Positions 19,285 through 28,221 are shown, counted from the first letter of the stretch. The stretch: 64,000 nt of DNA from CBDCKN01 sp965219035 (GCA_965219035.1 CBDCMR010000001.1:62001-126000), one strand, 5' to 3'. The notes: generated by a model from the letters alone, not told the origin. Translations and numbers: made by a program.

Positions 19285-20253
19285 TCAGTCCGAGAGGGTC
19301 CGGGCCGTGGCGTCACCCGACTCCACCAGCTCCCGGAAGTACGGGATCGTCTTCCTGAGACCCTCGTGGAGTGTGGTGATGGCCTCCCAACCCAGGACCT
19401 CCATGGCCACAGAGATGTCAGGCCGACGGACTTTGGGATCGTCCTCGGGGAGCGGTCTAAATTCGATGTCCGACTGGGACTCTGTCTCCTCCAGCACCAG
19501 CTCCGCCAGCTCGGCGATGGTGAACTCGTGAGGGTTGCCGATGTTGGTCGGGTCTTTCCGGTCGGAGTGGAAGAGCCGGAAGATCCCCTCGACCTCGTCG
19601 TCCACGTAGCAGAAGGAGCGCGTCTGGGACCCGTCCCCGTAGATGGTGAGGGGCTCGTTTCGCAGAGCCTGCACAATGAAGTTCGAGACGACGCGGCCGT
19701 CGGCGGGACGCATGCGCGGCCCAAAGCAATTAAAGATCCTTGCGATCCTCGTGTCGACACCATGGTACCGGTGGTACGCCATCGTCATGGCCTCGGCGAA
19801 GCGCTTGGCCTCGTCGTACACACCTCTTACGCCTACCGGATTCACGTTGCCCCAGTACCCCTCGGGCTGCGGGTGGACGTCCGGATCGCCGTACACCTCC
19901 GACGTGGAGGCCAGGAGGAACCGCGCCGACTTCGCCAGGGAGAGCCCGAGCATGTTGTGAGTGCCGAGACTCCCGACCTTGAGCGTCTGAATCGGGAGCT
20001 CGAGATAGTCCACGGGGCTGGCCGGCGACGCGAAGTGGAGGACCCCGTCCAGCTCCTCGTGGATGTAGAGCGGCGTGGAGATGTCGTGTCGCAGGAAGGA
20101 GAACCGCTCGTTCTTCTGGAGATTGGCGATGTTCTCGGGCGAGCCCGTTATGAGGTTGTCCACGCCGATGACGTGGTAGCCCTCCAGAAGGAACCGGTCG
20201 GCCAGATGGGAGCCGAGGAATCCGGCGGCTCCGGTGATCAGGACACACTCCAC
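19285..20253 (-). CDS. UDP-glucuronate decarboxylase (UDP-xylose synthase)
   Basis: 322 residues from GTG 20253, chosen because AGGAGG lies just upstream; another GTG six codons earlier overlaps that site. It has ITGAAGFLGSHLADRF, the UXS-type FASPASPVDYLELPIQTLKVG, ASTSEVYGDP and the catalytic YDEAKR. It converts UDP-glucuronate to UDP-xylose using tightly bound NAD. With the dehydrogenase at 21293-22624 it gives a two-step UDP-glucose to UDP-xylose route. Confidence 0.92.
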   Translation of the reverse strand: MECVLITGAAGFLGSHLADRFLLEGYHVIGVDNLITGSPENIANLQKNERFSFLRHDISTPLYIHEELDGVLHFASPASPVDYLELPIQTLKVGSLGTHNMLGLSLAKSARFLLASTSEVYGDPDVHPQPEGYWGNVNPVGVRGVYDEAKRFAEAMTMAYHRYHGVDTRIARIFNCFGPRMRPADGRVVSNFIVQALRNEPLTIYGDGSQTRSFCYVDDEVEGIFRLFHSDRKDPTNIGNPHEFTIAELAELVLEETESQSDIEFRPLPEDDPKVRRPDISVAMEVLGWEAITTLHEGLRKTIPYFRELVESGDATARTLSD

Positions 20254-20254
20254 G

Positions 20255-20353
20255 TCAGGCCTCCTCCTCACGAAGCGCCTCGATCTTGGAGTCGATGCTG
20301 CTAAGACGGCGGGTGAGGAACTCCACCAGCTCCTGGTATTCGCTTTGCGTCAT
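20255..20353 (-). CDS. Possible 32-residue coiled-coil peptide
   Basis: An ATG at 20353 opens a short frame (QSEYQELVEFLTRRLSSIDS, then KIEALREEEA) ending in TGA at 20255, with heptad-like leucine/isoleucine spacing. The ribosome-binding site of the downstream UDP-xylose synthase is inside its last codons, so coupling is plausible. It could also be the surviving 5' end of a longer coiled-coil gene. No family can be assigned. Confidence 0.35.
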   Translation of the reverse strand: MTQSEYQELVEFLTRRLSSIDSKIEALREEEA

Positions 20354-20454
20354 CCGCCCTCGGGCTCTCTGGGAATCCGCCCCATGCTACGCCTTCCCTG
20401 CCACCCTCGACAAGTACGAGCGAGCGGGACCATTCGGGCCCTTTCTTGCGGGGC

Positions 20455-20874
20455 TCAACTCGAAGGCCGTGAGGACCAATCCTCTACCTCGAGGGCGGGC
20501 ACTCGCCCGAACTCCCGAACGTTCGCCGTCGCCAATCGGAGGTCGTGGGTGAGACACGCCGCCGCGAGCCAGAGATCGTGGGCACCGATGAGCCGGCCCT
20601 CTTCCGCCAGATCCGCCCAGAGGCGGGCGTGCACCCGGGCGGTGGCGATCTCGACGGGAAGGAGGGGCATGCTCCCGAGAACTCCCTCGACGAAGGCGGT
20701 CCTCCGGGCGCGGGTAACGGGATCCTTCGCCCGATGGACGCCGTGGAGGAGCTCGCTGGCCGTCACGACGGACAGGAAGAAGGCCTCCTCTTCCCGCCTC
20801 CGGATCCGCGCTTCCAGGTCCACACGACCCCTCTCGTGGTCAATCAGGACCGAAGTGTCGATCAGGACTCCCAC
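20455..20874 (-). CDS. vapC: PIN-domain toxin, VapC family
   Basis: 139-residue PIN-domain ribonuclease. Acidic residues expected in the active site are seen: the N-terminal VLIDTSVLID, the SELLHG glutamate, and AHDLWLAA near the C-terminus. The GTG start at 20874 overlaps the antitoxin's end by 13 bases, the usual coupling in such modules. The expected target is structured RNA such as tRNA. The pair is inserted between nucleotide-sugar genes on the same strand. Confidence 0.88.
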   Translation of the reverse strand: MGVLIDTSVLIDHERGRVDLEARIRRREEEAFFLSVVTASELLHGVHRAKDPVTRARRTAFVEGVLGSMPLLPVEIATARVHARLWADLAEEGRLIGAHDLWLAAACLTHDLRLATANVREFGRVPALEVEDWSSRPSS

Positions 20875-21140
20875 GGATCTTCGTCGGGGAGGCCGGGAAG
20901 CGAGTCCCTGGCCTCGTGCATATCCCGACCCAACGCCTCCGCCTCTCCGACAGACAGGCGGGGAACAGCTTCGAGGAGGGCCGGAAGATCGCCGAGCCGT
21001 CCGCCTCGGGGAACCGGGACCAGTCGAGCCACGGGCCTTCCGCCCCGCTCCAGGACGAAGCGCTCTCCCCGATAGAACACCCTGCTGACGATGTCCGCGA
21101 AGTTTCGGGCCGCTTCCGTCACCGAGATCGTGTGCTTCAT
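20862..21140 (-). CDS. Phd/YefM-type antitoxin partner of VapC
   Basis: 92 residues. The N-terminus (ISVTEAARNFADIVSRVFYR, then GERFVLERGGRPVARLVPV) is the Phd/YefM DNA-binding fold, which commonly partners PIN toxins. The acidic C-terminus (about 55-92) would wrap the toxin. It precedes and overlaps vapC. An AT-rich palindrome 63-90 bases upstream is the likely operator for autoregulation. Confidence 0.88.
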   Translation of the reverse strand: MKHTISVTEAARNFADIVSRVFYRGERFVLERGGRPVARLVPVPRGGRLGDLPALLEAVPRLSVGEAEALGRDMHEARDSLPGLPDEDPWES

Positions 21141-21195
21141 CGTTGGGCTGGCCGAGGTCAGGGGCTCGGGTTCGAAGACCTGAGATCAAACGAGT

Positions 21196-21230
21196 GTGTC
21201 AAATAATCATATAATATGATTATCCGACAC
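21196..21230 (-). promoter_or_regulatory. Palindromic operator/promoter of the vapBC module
   Basis: A near-perfect palindrome occupies 21203-21223 (ten-base arms around one central base). Outer GTGTC/GACAC arms at 21196-21200 and 21226-21230 share the same centre. On the minus strand a -10-like TATGAT lies inside the palindrome, 17 bases downstream of a TTGCGT, so a bound antitoxin complex would block RNA polymerase. The AT content is strikingly high against the GC-rich surroundings. Confidence 0.7.
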
Positions 21231-21292
21231 GCAAGGACATCCGGCCTGCGCTGGCACCGCAGTTGGACCACGACCCGAGCCAACTGTCTTGG

Positions 21293-22624
21293 TCATCCGG
21301 CCTCTGGCTTCATGACGCCCACCACCGGGCGCCCCACCGAGTAGTACTCGAAGCCCGCCTCCGCCATACTCTCGAGCGAGTAGAGGTTGCGCCCATCGAA
21401 GACGAGGGGCTGCGCCATGAGACTTCGCACGCGGCCGAAGTCGGGGTGGCGGTACGGCAGCCACTCGGTGTGGATGACCAGCGCGTCGGCGTCCTTCAGG
21501 GCGTCGTAGTTCACGTCCACCAGCTCGATCGAGTCCCCCAGAATCCGGCGGGCTTCGTCCATGGCGGCCGGGTCGTGCGCGACCACGCGGGCGCCCGCCT
21601 CGAGCAGACCGGCGATCGTCACCAGGCTGGGCGCCTCACGCATGTCGTCGGTGTTCGGCTTGAACGCCAGGCCCCATACGGCGATGGTCCGCCCCGAAAG
21701 GTCCGCGCCCAGGCGGCCGACGAGCCCCTCGATCAGCAGCCGCTTCTGCGCCTCGTTCACCGCGTGGACGGCTTCGAGGATCGAAGGATCGGTGCTCAGC
21801 TCACGCATGGTGTTAGCGAGGGCTTTGACATCTTTCGGAAAACAACTTCCACCATAGCCCACCCCCGGGAACAGGAAACTCGACCCGATCCGCGAGTCCG
21901 ACCCCACGCCCCGGCGCACGCTGTCCACGTCGGCGCCCGTGCGTGAACACAGGTCGGCCACCGAGTTCATGAAGCTGATGCGGAGCGCCAGCATGGCGTT
22001 TGCGGCGTACTTGGAGATCTCCGCGGCCGCCACGTCCATCAGGAGAATGTCGTGGCCCGTGCGTACGAATGGGGAATAGAGGTCTCGGAGCACCACGGTC
22101 GCGTACTCGCTGTCCACGCCCAGGACCACACGATCGGGCTTCATGAAGTCATCTACGGCCGCTCCCTCCTTGAGGAACTCGGGGTTGGAGCAGACGTGGA
22201 CCGGATGGTCCGTCACCGCCTCGATGGCCTCGCGAACCTTCGCGGCGGTCCCCACCGGCACCGTGCTCTTGGTGATGACGATCTTCTCACCGTTCATGGC
22301 CTGCCCGATTGTCTGGGCGGCGTCGAGGACGTGCTGGAGGTCCGCCGAGCCGTCCTCGTCGGGAGGGGTCCCCACAGCGATGAAGATGATCTCGGAGGCC
22401 CGGACGGCCTCTGGGATGTCGGTGGTGAAGGTGAGGCGGCCCGAGTGGAGGTTGCGCTCGACCAGGGGCTCGAGGCCCGGCTCGTAGATGGGGATCTCGC
22501 CGGCGTTCAGGCGTGCGATCTTCTCCTCGACGATATCCGCGCAGATGACGTCGTTGCCGGTTTCTGCGAGGCAGGCGCCGGCTACGAGGCCTACGTATCC
22601 TGTTCCGATGACGGCTACGTGCAT
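21293..22624 (-). CDS. ugd: UDP-glucose 6-dehydrogenase
   Basis: 443-residue NAD-dependent enzyme making UDP-glucuronate. It has AVIGTGYVGLVAGACLAETG at the N-terminus, the EFLKEG segment, and the catalytic cysteine in GVGYGGSCFPKDVKAL; the C-terminal UDP-binding domain is complete (VWGLAFKPNTDDMREAPSL). The ATG at 22624 is chosen because the NAD loop begins seven residues later. It supplies substrate for the decarboxylase and epimerase encoded downstream. Confidence 0.95.
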   Translation of the reverse strand: MHVAVIGTGYVGLVAGACLAETGNDVICADIVEEKIARLNAGEIPIYEPGLEPLVERNLHSGRLTFTTDIPEAVRASEIIFIAVGTPPDEDGSADLQHVLDAAQTIGQAMNGEKIVITKSTVPVGTAAKVREAIEAVTDHPVHVCSNPEFLKEGAAVDDFMKPDRVVLGVDSEYATVVLRDLYSPFVRTGHDILLMDVAAAEISKYAANAMLALRISFMNSVADLCSRTGADVDSVRRGVGSDSRIGSSFLFPGVGYGGSCFPKDVKALANTMRELSTDPSILEAVHAVNEAQKRLLIEGLVGRLGADLSGRTIAVWGLAFKPNTDDMREAPSLVTIAGLLEAGARVVAHDPAAMDEARRILGDSIELVDVNYDALKDADALVIHTEWLPYRHPDFGRVRSLMAQPLVFDGRNLYSLESMAEAGFEYYSVGRPVVGVMKPEAG

Positions 22625-22740
22625 GGGGAGTGCACTTCTCCTGATGGGGCTGTTTCCGTTCGCTCGAAGAGGTTGGCCGGCGTTTGTGACTACAGGCTGA
22701 CGACGCGCTCCGGCATACGACCTATCGAACCCGGGACCCG

Positions 22741-23080
22741 ACGACAAGACCCACAGCATGGGTGGGTCTACTGCGCGTCTCACTACCAACTGGACCGCGA
22801 GCTGCGCCGATTGAAAGACCACTTCGCCGAGAAGTACGGCTACACGGCGGCAGCCAGGATTCGCGATCCCAACGCCTTCGCCATGTGGCTCGGCATTGAC
22901 TTCGCGCTGAACCTCAACAAGACGACCGACGTCAGGCTCGGGGAGCACGACGAAATTGGCTACGCGCGCAGCAGCTACAACACGAACCTTTGGCCAAGCT
23001 CAGGCCAGATCGACACCGTCGTGCACGTCTACCATGGTCCAGTTCACTACGAGGACAGCTCGGGCTGCACAAGGGATCGG
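22741..23080 (+). pseudogene. Unrecognised coding fragment
   Basis: An open stretch without a convincing start reads like real protein (WVYCASHYQLDRELRRLKDH, later DPNAFAMWLGIDFALNLNKT and IDTVVHVYHGPVHYED). It opens just upstream of ugd on the opposite strand and stops making sense where the truncated trbG begins. I cannot assign a family. It is probably an internal piece of a larger gene left at a rearrangement junction. Confidence 0.35.
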
Positions 23081-23101
23081 CGACGGGTTCGGCTCACCGG
23101 C

Positions 23102-23869
23102 CTATGCGAAGGAGGAGCTCCGCGCGACGAGCGCCGGCTCGCCGTCCCGGAGCTCATAGAGGGCCGGCGACTCCTGGGCGTGGGACCGGAGGTAGGTGAA
23201 CTCGCCGTCGTGCCACATCGCTTCGACCAGGAACGGCCGGTCCGCCGCGTCCCCGTCGAGCCGGTACGCGAAGGCGAGACGCTCCGGATAGGCGGCACGG
23301 AACGCCTCGATCTCCGACTCAGCCTGCGTCCGGGCCTCCAGGATGCCGGCCTCGGCCGCCTCCCGAGCACTCCGAGCCGCCTCGGCCGCCTCGGCGGCCA
23401 TCTGCTGATAGGCCGCGACCTCGCTCCGCGCGACGAACGCGGGACGGCCCGTGCCGCCGGAGAGCCGCGCCGCCTCTGCTCCGGACTCGACCCGGACGAC
23501 CAGATGGGGCGGCCCGTCGCTCTGCTCGGCCACCAGGAACGAGTAGATGCGCCCGGACTCGCAGACGAGCGCGATGTTCGTGGCTGCATTTTGAGAGAGG
23601 GGCTTCAGGAACGCGACGTTCGCGGCGCCCGCCAGATGCCAGTACTCCGAGTCGCCGACCACGAAGTCCAGGATGTTCTCACCGGCGGGGAGCACGATGA
23701 CGGTCGTGTGACGGACCTGCGTGCGGAGCCGGTGGATCCGGTCCTCGCCCTCCTCCGGGGCAGTCACCCGGAGGAACGCGTCGTCGTCCTCCTGCTGCGG
23801 GGCGGCCCCGGCGGGCAGCGCGGCCAGGAGAAGCGCCGCTAGAACCATAGGTGTCGTAGGGGATCGCAT
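23102..23869 (-). CDS. trbG: TrbG/VirB9-like conjugal transfer protein, C-terminally truncated
   Basis: 255 residues with a signal peptide (LLAALPAGAAP). The VirB9/TrbG pattern is visible: TTVIVLPAGENILDFVVGDS, W-H-L-A-G-AAN, FLVAEQSD, and near the end PFLVEAMWHDGEFTYLRSHA and YELRDGEPALV. It belongs to the outer-membrane core of type IV secretion systems. The sequence stops in ARSSSFA about 25-30 residues before the usual C-terminal strand, at the junction with an unrelated plus-strand fragment. It starts seven bases after the true end of the virB4-like gene. Confidence 0.75.
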   Translation of the reverse strand: MRSPTTPMVLAALLLAALPAGAAPQQEDDDAFLRVTAPEEGEDRIHRLRTQVRHTTVIVLPAGENILDFVVGDSEYWHLAGAANVAFLKPLSQNAATNIALVCESGRIYSFLVAEQSDGPPHLVVRVESGAEAARLSGGTGRPAFVARSEVAAYQQMAAEAAEAARSAREAAEAGILEARTQAESEIEAFRAAYPERLAFAYRLDGDAADRPFLVEAMWHDGEFTYLRSHAQESPALYELRDGEPALVARSSSFA

Positions 23870-23875
23870 GGCGTA

Positions 23876-25772
23876 TCAGCTCCTCGCGTTGGGGGTGGGG
23901 GTGGGATCATCTCGGCTCGCGAGCACCTCGAGGGCCCGGCTGAGCCCGTGGCGCTCGACGGCCCGGGCCCTCTCCTCGGCGTCCAATGCGGACGAGGTGT
24001 AGAGCCAGTAGCTCTCCGGATCGACCTCGAGACGGAGCACGGCGGCCCCGTCGGGGCGGCGGAGGTAGAGCTCGCGTTTGGGGATCAGGCCCCGGACCTG
24101 CGCCAGCTCCGAGGGGTTCAGCCGGAACAGCGCTCCGACCGCGTCGGGGAGCTCCGGGGTTCGCGAGGAAGAGCTTGGTCGGGATCGACTCGAGCAGCGC
24201 CGCCGCGCCCGGCGTGGAGGTCACGTCCACGGCGGACTGCGTGGCGAGGATCAGCGCGGCGTTCTTCTTCCGCCACGTCTTCGCGGCCTCGGCCAGGTAG
24301 TTCAGCACTGCGGGGTCCTGCAGGTAGCGCCAGGCTTCGTCCACGACCATCAGCTTCAGCCGCGCCGCCTCGGACGGATCCTCAACCTCGAGGCGCATCC
24401 GCTCGAGCAGGTAGGAGAGCGCCGCGTCGCAGAGATCCGGATGCTCGACCGCGCCCGCCAGGTCGATCACCTGCCAGTCGGCGAACTCGAGGTCCGGCGC
24501 CCCGCTTGCCGGGTTATCGAAGTAGGCGCCCCAGGCGCCGCCTTGGGTCCAGCGGCTCCAGGCCGGCCACGTCGCGGACGGAAGTGAGGCGGCCAGGACG
24601 CTCAGCGTCCGGCGTTCCGGCTCGAACGCATAGAGGTCCTCGATGCGCGAGCGGATCTCGCTCGTATCCGCTCCGCTCGCTTCCCAGCCGCCGAGCTTCA
24701 GGAGCCGGAGCACCCAGCCGGTCAGGAACTGGAACGTCCGCGTGCCCGCCGGGAGCGCGAACGGCTGCAGCCGGAGCGTCGGCTCCGCCTCGCCGGGCGA
24801 CAGCTCCAGGTAGCGGCCCCCGAGGAACCGGGTCAGCCAACGGTAGGAGCCGCCCAGGTCCAGGATCAGGACGCGCGGGTCGTACCTGAGCGCCTCGACC
24901 AGGAGGAAGTTCAGTGTGAAGCTCTTGCCCGATCCGGTCGCGCCGAGCATCAGCGTGTGGCCCACGTCGCCGGCGAACAGATCGTAGTGGTACGCCGTGC
25001 GCCACGGGGTCTCCAAGACCGCGAGTGCCTCGCGACCGAGGTGACGGCTCCGGGGCGTCCCCCTGGGCGGCCCGAACAGCGGCGCCAGGCAGGCCGCGAC
25101 GCCGGCCGACACGAACACCTTCCGCACCTGCCGCCCACGGGGCTGGGCCGGCAGCCGCGCGAACCAGGCCGGCAGCTGGCCGTAACCCTCCCGGATCACC
25201 TTCGCGTCGTGCGCGGCGAAGAGACGACGGAGGTCGCCGTCCAGCCGCTCGATCCGTCCGAGCTCGCCGTGGAGGGCCACCGTCAGCGTGGCCTCCCCGT
25301 AGCTCACCCCGTCCGCTTCCAGCTCGACCAGCGCCTCGCCCAGCCGGTCCGACTCGGTCGCCGCGGCCGAGTCGACCATCGCGGCGGCCGTGCCCTCCGT
25401 CTCCTGCACATGGGCCATCATCGAGTAACGGCGCGCGAAGTAGTGCCGCTGCGCGCCACGGATCCGGCGCCGGGCCGCTTCCATCGCCCAGGGCCGCCAC
25501 TCGAGCGACACCGTCATCACCGCGTCCAGGCAGTAGAGCTCCCGGAGCAGGTTCGCGTAGGCTTGGCCGGGCGGGGACAGGAGCGAGTACAGGATCACCG
25601 GCTCGCCGTCGAGCCGCAGGTGTCCTCGCTCCGCCTCGAGCTCCGAGACGGCGAGCCGCCAGTTCATGCCGCTCCCCGTCGCTCCGTCCCACACCGTGCC
25701 CGGACGGTTGATCAGCTCGGAGAGAAATCGGGAAGCCTCGGTCCCTTCTACCTGCGCGGCGGGAATCCACAT
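23876..25772 (-). pseudogene. trbE: VirB4/TrbE-type conjugation ATPase, 5'-truncated and frameshifted
   Basis: The recognisable sequence begins abruptly at about 25772 and lacks the N-terminal 150-200 residues of the family. Walker A is LMLGATGSGKSFTLNF; Walker B is LKLMVVDEAWRYL; then ILATQSAVDVTSTPGAAALL. One extra base near 24154 throws the last ~90 codons out of frame. Removing it restores a clear C-terminus (ELPDAVGALFRLNPSELAQV, RGLIPKRELYLRR) ending at TGA 23876-23878, just before trbG. The family powers type IV secretion in conjugation. Both ends of this virB4-trbG segment are cut, so it cannot be functional as it stands. Confidence 0.8.
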
Positions 25773-26088
25773 CGTCGAAGACGACGGGCGGCCCGTAAAG
25801 CGCAACGAGGGCGCCTCGCTCGAGCACGCAACGCTGTGTCGCTGTGGAAACTCAAACAACAAACCGTTCTGCAGCGGGATGCACTGGACGGTCAACTTTA
25901 CTGATCCGTTGGAGCCAACCGAGCCAACCATGTTCGAGTACGTGGGCGGGCTTCCGGCGCTCACCGAGCTGTTGCGCGTCTTCTACGGCAAGTACATCCC
26001 CGAAGACGACCTCTTGCGGCCCGTGTTTCTTCAGATGTCCGCGGACCACCCAGAGCGCGTTGCGGTCTGTCGCACGGTATCTCGCTGA
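25765..26088 (+). pseudogene. Fragment of a CDGSH iron-sulfur / globin fusion protein
   Basis: The frame reads VEDDGRPVKRNEGASLEHAT, then CRCGNSNNKPFCSGMH, the CDGSH-type Cys3-His cluster motif, followed by FEYVGGLPALTELLRVFYGK and PVFLQMSADHPERVA, which resembles the start of a truncated haemoglobin. The N-terminal part of the gene is missing at the junction with the VirB4 remnant, and the globin is cut after the distal region. CDGSH proteins carry 2Fe-2S clusters. This is a remnant, not a working gene. Confidence 0.6.
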
Positions 26089-26347
26089 GACGCCCGAAGG
26101 TGCTTCGGAGTCCTGATCATCCTCCGTCGGCCGGCGAAGACTGAGCCGCTCAGGATCAACTTTGAAGTGCAACACCTACTAGTTGATCGAGTGTGCTGAA
26201 GAGCCGGATTTCAATACCCTCTCCAATACGTGACCCCCGTGGATGCCTGGATAGAGGGATTCCGATTCCGGGAAGTTTTCTCCGAACCCGAATGAACCCG
26301 TGGTCCAGCTCCCAATCCCGGAAGATGTCTAGCGCGACTCCTCCACA

Positions 26348-26567
26348 TCACGCGTACGCCACCAGCTCTAACGGATCGGACTTCCCACGCAGCGTCACGG
26401 GGCCCATCTCCTCGGCCGTCCATTCTTCCGGAAGAGTCAGCCGCGTGAAGAGCTCGGCGGACGAGACGAGGCGCCTTCCGAGCCGAGCACACTCTCCTTG
26501 AATTCGGGCGCCGGTGTTGAGTACATCGCCGTTGAAGACGAGCCCTCTCTTCAGATCTCCGATCTCC
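26348..26567 (-). pseudogene. C-terminal remnant of a class III adenylate/guanylate cyclase
   Basis: The minus-strand frame reads AEIGDLKRGLVFNGDVLNTG, ARIQGECARLGRR and finishes MGPVTLRGKSDPLELVAYA before TGA. This is the end of a class III cyclase catalytic domain (GDVLNTxARIQ, then LRGK for the fold's last strands). The rest of the domain is absent; the sequence runs directly into the truncated IS3 transposase. Confidence 0.65.
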
Positions 26568-27222
26568 GCGACCGCCACAGCCGCTCGATGAAGATGTTGT
26601 CGAGGAAGCGGCCCCGGCCGTCCATCGAGAAGCGCACGCCCGCACCCAGCACCCGGTCGGCGAACGCCTCGCTGGTGAACTGGGAGCCCTGATCCGTATT
26701 GAGGATCTCCGGAGCCCTCCAGCCCAGCGCGTCGTCCAGCGCCTGGACGCAGAACGACGCGTCCATCGTGTTCGACAGCCGCCAGGCGAGCACGTGCCGG
26801 GTCGCCCAGTCCATCACGGCCACCAGGTAGAAAAACCCTTGCGTCACCGGGACATAGGTGATGTCCGCGCACCACACGTGGTCCGCCCGCGAGATCGTGA
26901 GGCCCCGCAGCAGATAGGGGAAGACCCGGTGCTCCGGACTCGCCACGCTCGTGCGCGGCCGCCGGTAGGTCGCCTCCATCCCCATCAGGCGCATGAGCCG
27001 CCGGATCCGGTGCCGGCCCGCGGCAACGCCCTCGCGGCGCAGATGCCGCATCAGCTGCCGGCTCCCGTAGAACGGATACGCCATGTGGAGCCCGTCCATG
27101 CGCCGCATGAGCGCCAGGTCCTCGGCGCTCTCCCCCTTCGGCCGGTAGTACTGCGACGACCGGCTCACGCCCAGCAGCGCGCACTGCCTCGAAAGACTCA
27201 GCGGTCCGTCCCGCTCGATCAT
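26551..27222 (-). CDS. IS3-family transposase OrfB, C-terminally truncated
   Basis: Integrase-core protein of the IS3 family. DDE residues are seen in HVWCADITYV, LNTDQGSQFTS and the DNIFIERLW glutamate 36 residues later. The protein normally continues about 50 residues after the glutamate, but here it ends in SRRSEI where the sequence enters a cyclase fragment. An ATG exists at 27222; the active product would be an OrfAB fusion made by -1 frameshifting at the A7 run (27264-27270). Confidence 0.8.
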   Translation of the reverse strand: MIERDGPLSLSRQCALLGVSRSSQYYRPKGESAEDLALMRRMDGLHMAYPFYGSRQLMRHLRREGVAAGRHRIRRLMRLMGMEATYRRPRTSVASPEHRVFPYLLRGLTISRADHVWCADITYVPVTQGFFYLVAVMDWATRHVLAWRLSNTMDASFCVQALDDALGWRAPEILNTDQGSQFTSEAFADRVLGAGVRFSMDGRGRFLDNIFIERLWRSRRSEI

Positions 27223-27597
27223 CCGCCCCCGCTCCGCCCGGCTCAGCGCTTGAGCCCGCGCCGAAAAAAATCCCGCTCGACCGTGAGCTCCCCGATCTTG
27301 GCGTGCAGGTCCCGGATCTTCGCCTCGTGCTCCAGGGCGGCCTTGCGGCCCGCGCCCCCGGCAAACACCTCCGGCAGCCCTTCGAGCAGCTGCCGCTTCC
27401 ATGTGGTCACCTGGTTCGGATGAAGCTCGTGCCGCGCCGCGATCGCCTGCACGCTGTCCCGCTCGCGCAGCGCCTCGAGCGCTACCCGTGCCTTGAACTC
27501 CGCCGTGAACCGCCGTCTCTTCCTGGCCATCTCGGTGCCTCCTCCTCCGCTCTGGAATCCACCTTAACGACCTGTCCAAAAAACCGGGACCACCTCA
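26570..27597 (-). mobile_element. IS3-family insertion sequence, 3'-truncated
   Basis: Contains orfA and orfB in overlapping frames. The preserved terminal repeat at the orfA end begins around 27597 (read on the minus strand as TGAGGTGGTCCCGG). The other end is missing: orfB fuses into a cyclase fragment near 26570, so the element cannot transpose by itself. The beta-barrel tail starting at 27598 is the gene interrupted on the other side. Confidence 0.75.
27243..27530 (-). CDS. IS3-family transposase OrfA
   Basis: 95-residue helix-turn-helix protein (RRFTAEFKARVALEALRERD, AIAARHELHPNQVTTWKRQL) with a C-terminal leucine-zipper-like helix. Near its end the codons GAT TTT TTT form a T7 slippery run; a -1 slip there enters the orfB frame (FFSARAQALSRAERG). 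It sits at the preserved end of the element. Confidence 0.88.
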   Translation of the reverse strand: MARKRRRFTAEFKARVALEALRERDSVQAIAARHELHPNQVTTWKRQLLEGLPEVFAGGAGRKAALEHEAKIRDLHAKIGELTVERDFFRRGLKR

Positions 27598-27821
27598 GTG
27601 ATCCGGACATTTACGGCGTTACTGATCCGCGATTACGATACTCGGTTACAACACTTGGCCCGGCCACCCGCTATCGTCTTTCCGACCGGGTCCAACTGAA
27701 CGTCGACTTCGGATTTAGCGGCTTTCATCGTTTCGAATTCTACGACGGAGACGATGAGGAGAATTCTTTCAATTTGAAGCCATCCGTATTCTTTAAGGCG
27801 GGTTTCATGTTTGGAGGTTAG
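27598..27821 (+). pseudogene. C-terminal fragment of a beta-barrel outer-membrane protein
   Basis: The frame TRYRLSDRVQLNVDFGFSGF ... NLKPSVFFKAGFMFGG ends in a TAG at 27819-27821. Alternating hydrophobic and polar residues with a final aromatic-rich strand are typical of barrel C-termini. The upstream part is replaced by the IS3 element. Confidence 0.5.
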
Positions 27822-28030
27822 CCGATAGGTGATGGAGTCCGACTAAGAGCTCCACTCCATTAGCCATCAGGGGTCGTGGGTTTCCCCACACGCGCTTCAG
27901 GACCCGCCGGTAGATGGTCTCACCCGTTGTCCACCCACGCATCCGATCGTCTCGTCCTTGCATGGGCGAACCGTGAGAGTGCACCTTGGCATGGGCACGG
28001 CCTCGCAAGGGGACGTTCTGGCGAGTATCG

Positions 28031-28144
28031 GGGGGCGACTCCTTCGACACCTACCTCGATCCCACGGACGAGCGCTTCATCTACTACGAGCACCAACACG
28101 GTGGCATGAGAAGGATGGACATCACCGGCGATTCGGTCCTGACC
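28031..28144 (+). pseudogene. Scrap of a BNR/sortilin-type repeat protein
   Basis: A 38-codon piece reads GGDSFDTYLDPTDERFIYYE, then HQHGGMRRMDITGDS, matching the repeat unit of BNR/VPS10-like exported glycosidase-like proteins (G-D-x-F...DPTD...Y-x-E-x-x-x-G-x-M-R-R-x-D). No start or continuation is seen. The rest of 27822-28221 holds nothing I recognise. Confidence 0.45.
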
Positions 28145-28221
28145 GCAGCGTCTTCGTCGCCGAGCTCGGAGCCGTGCGGGCGGCCGCCGCACGATGAGCC
28201 GAGCCCCGGACCTCTGATGCG

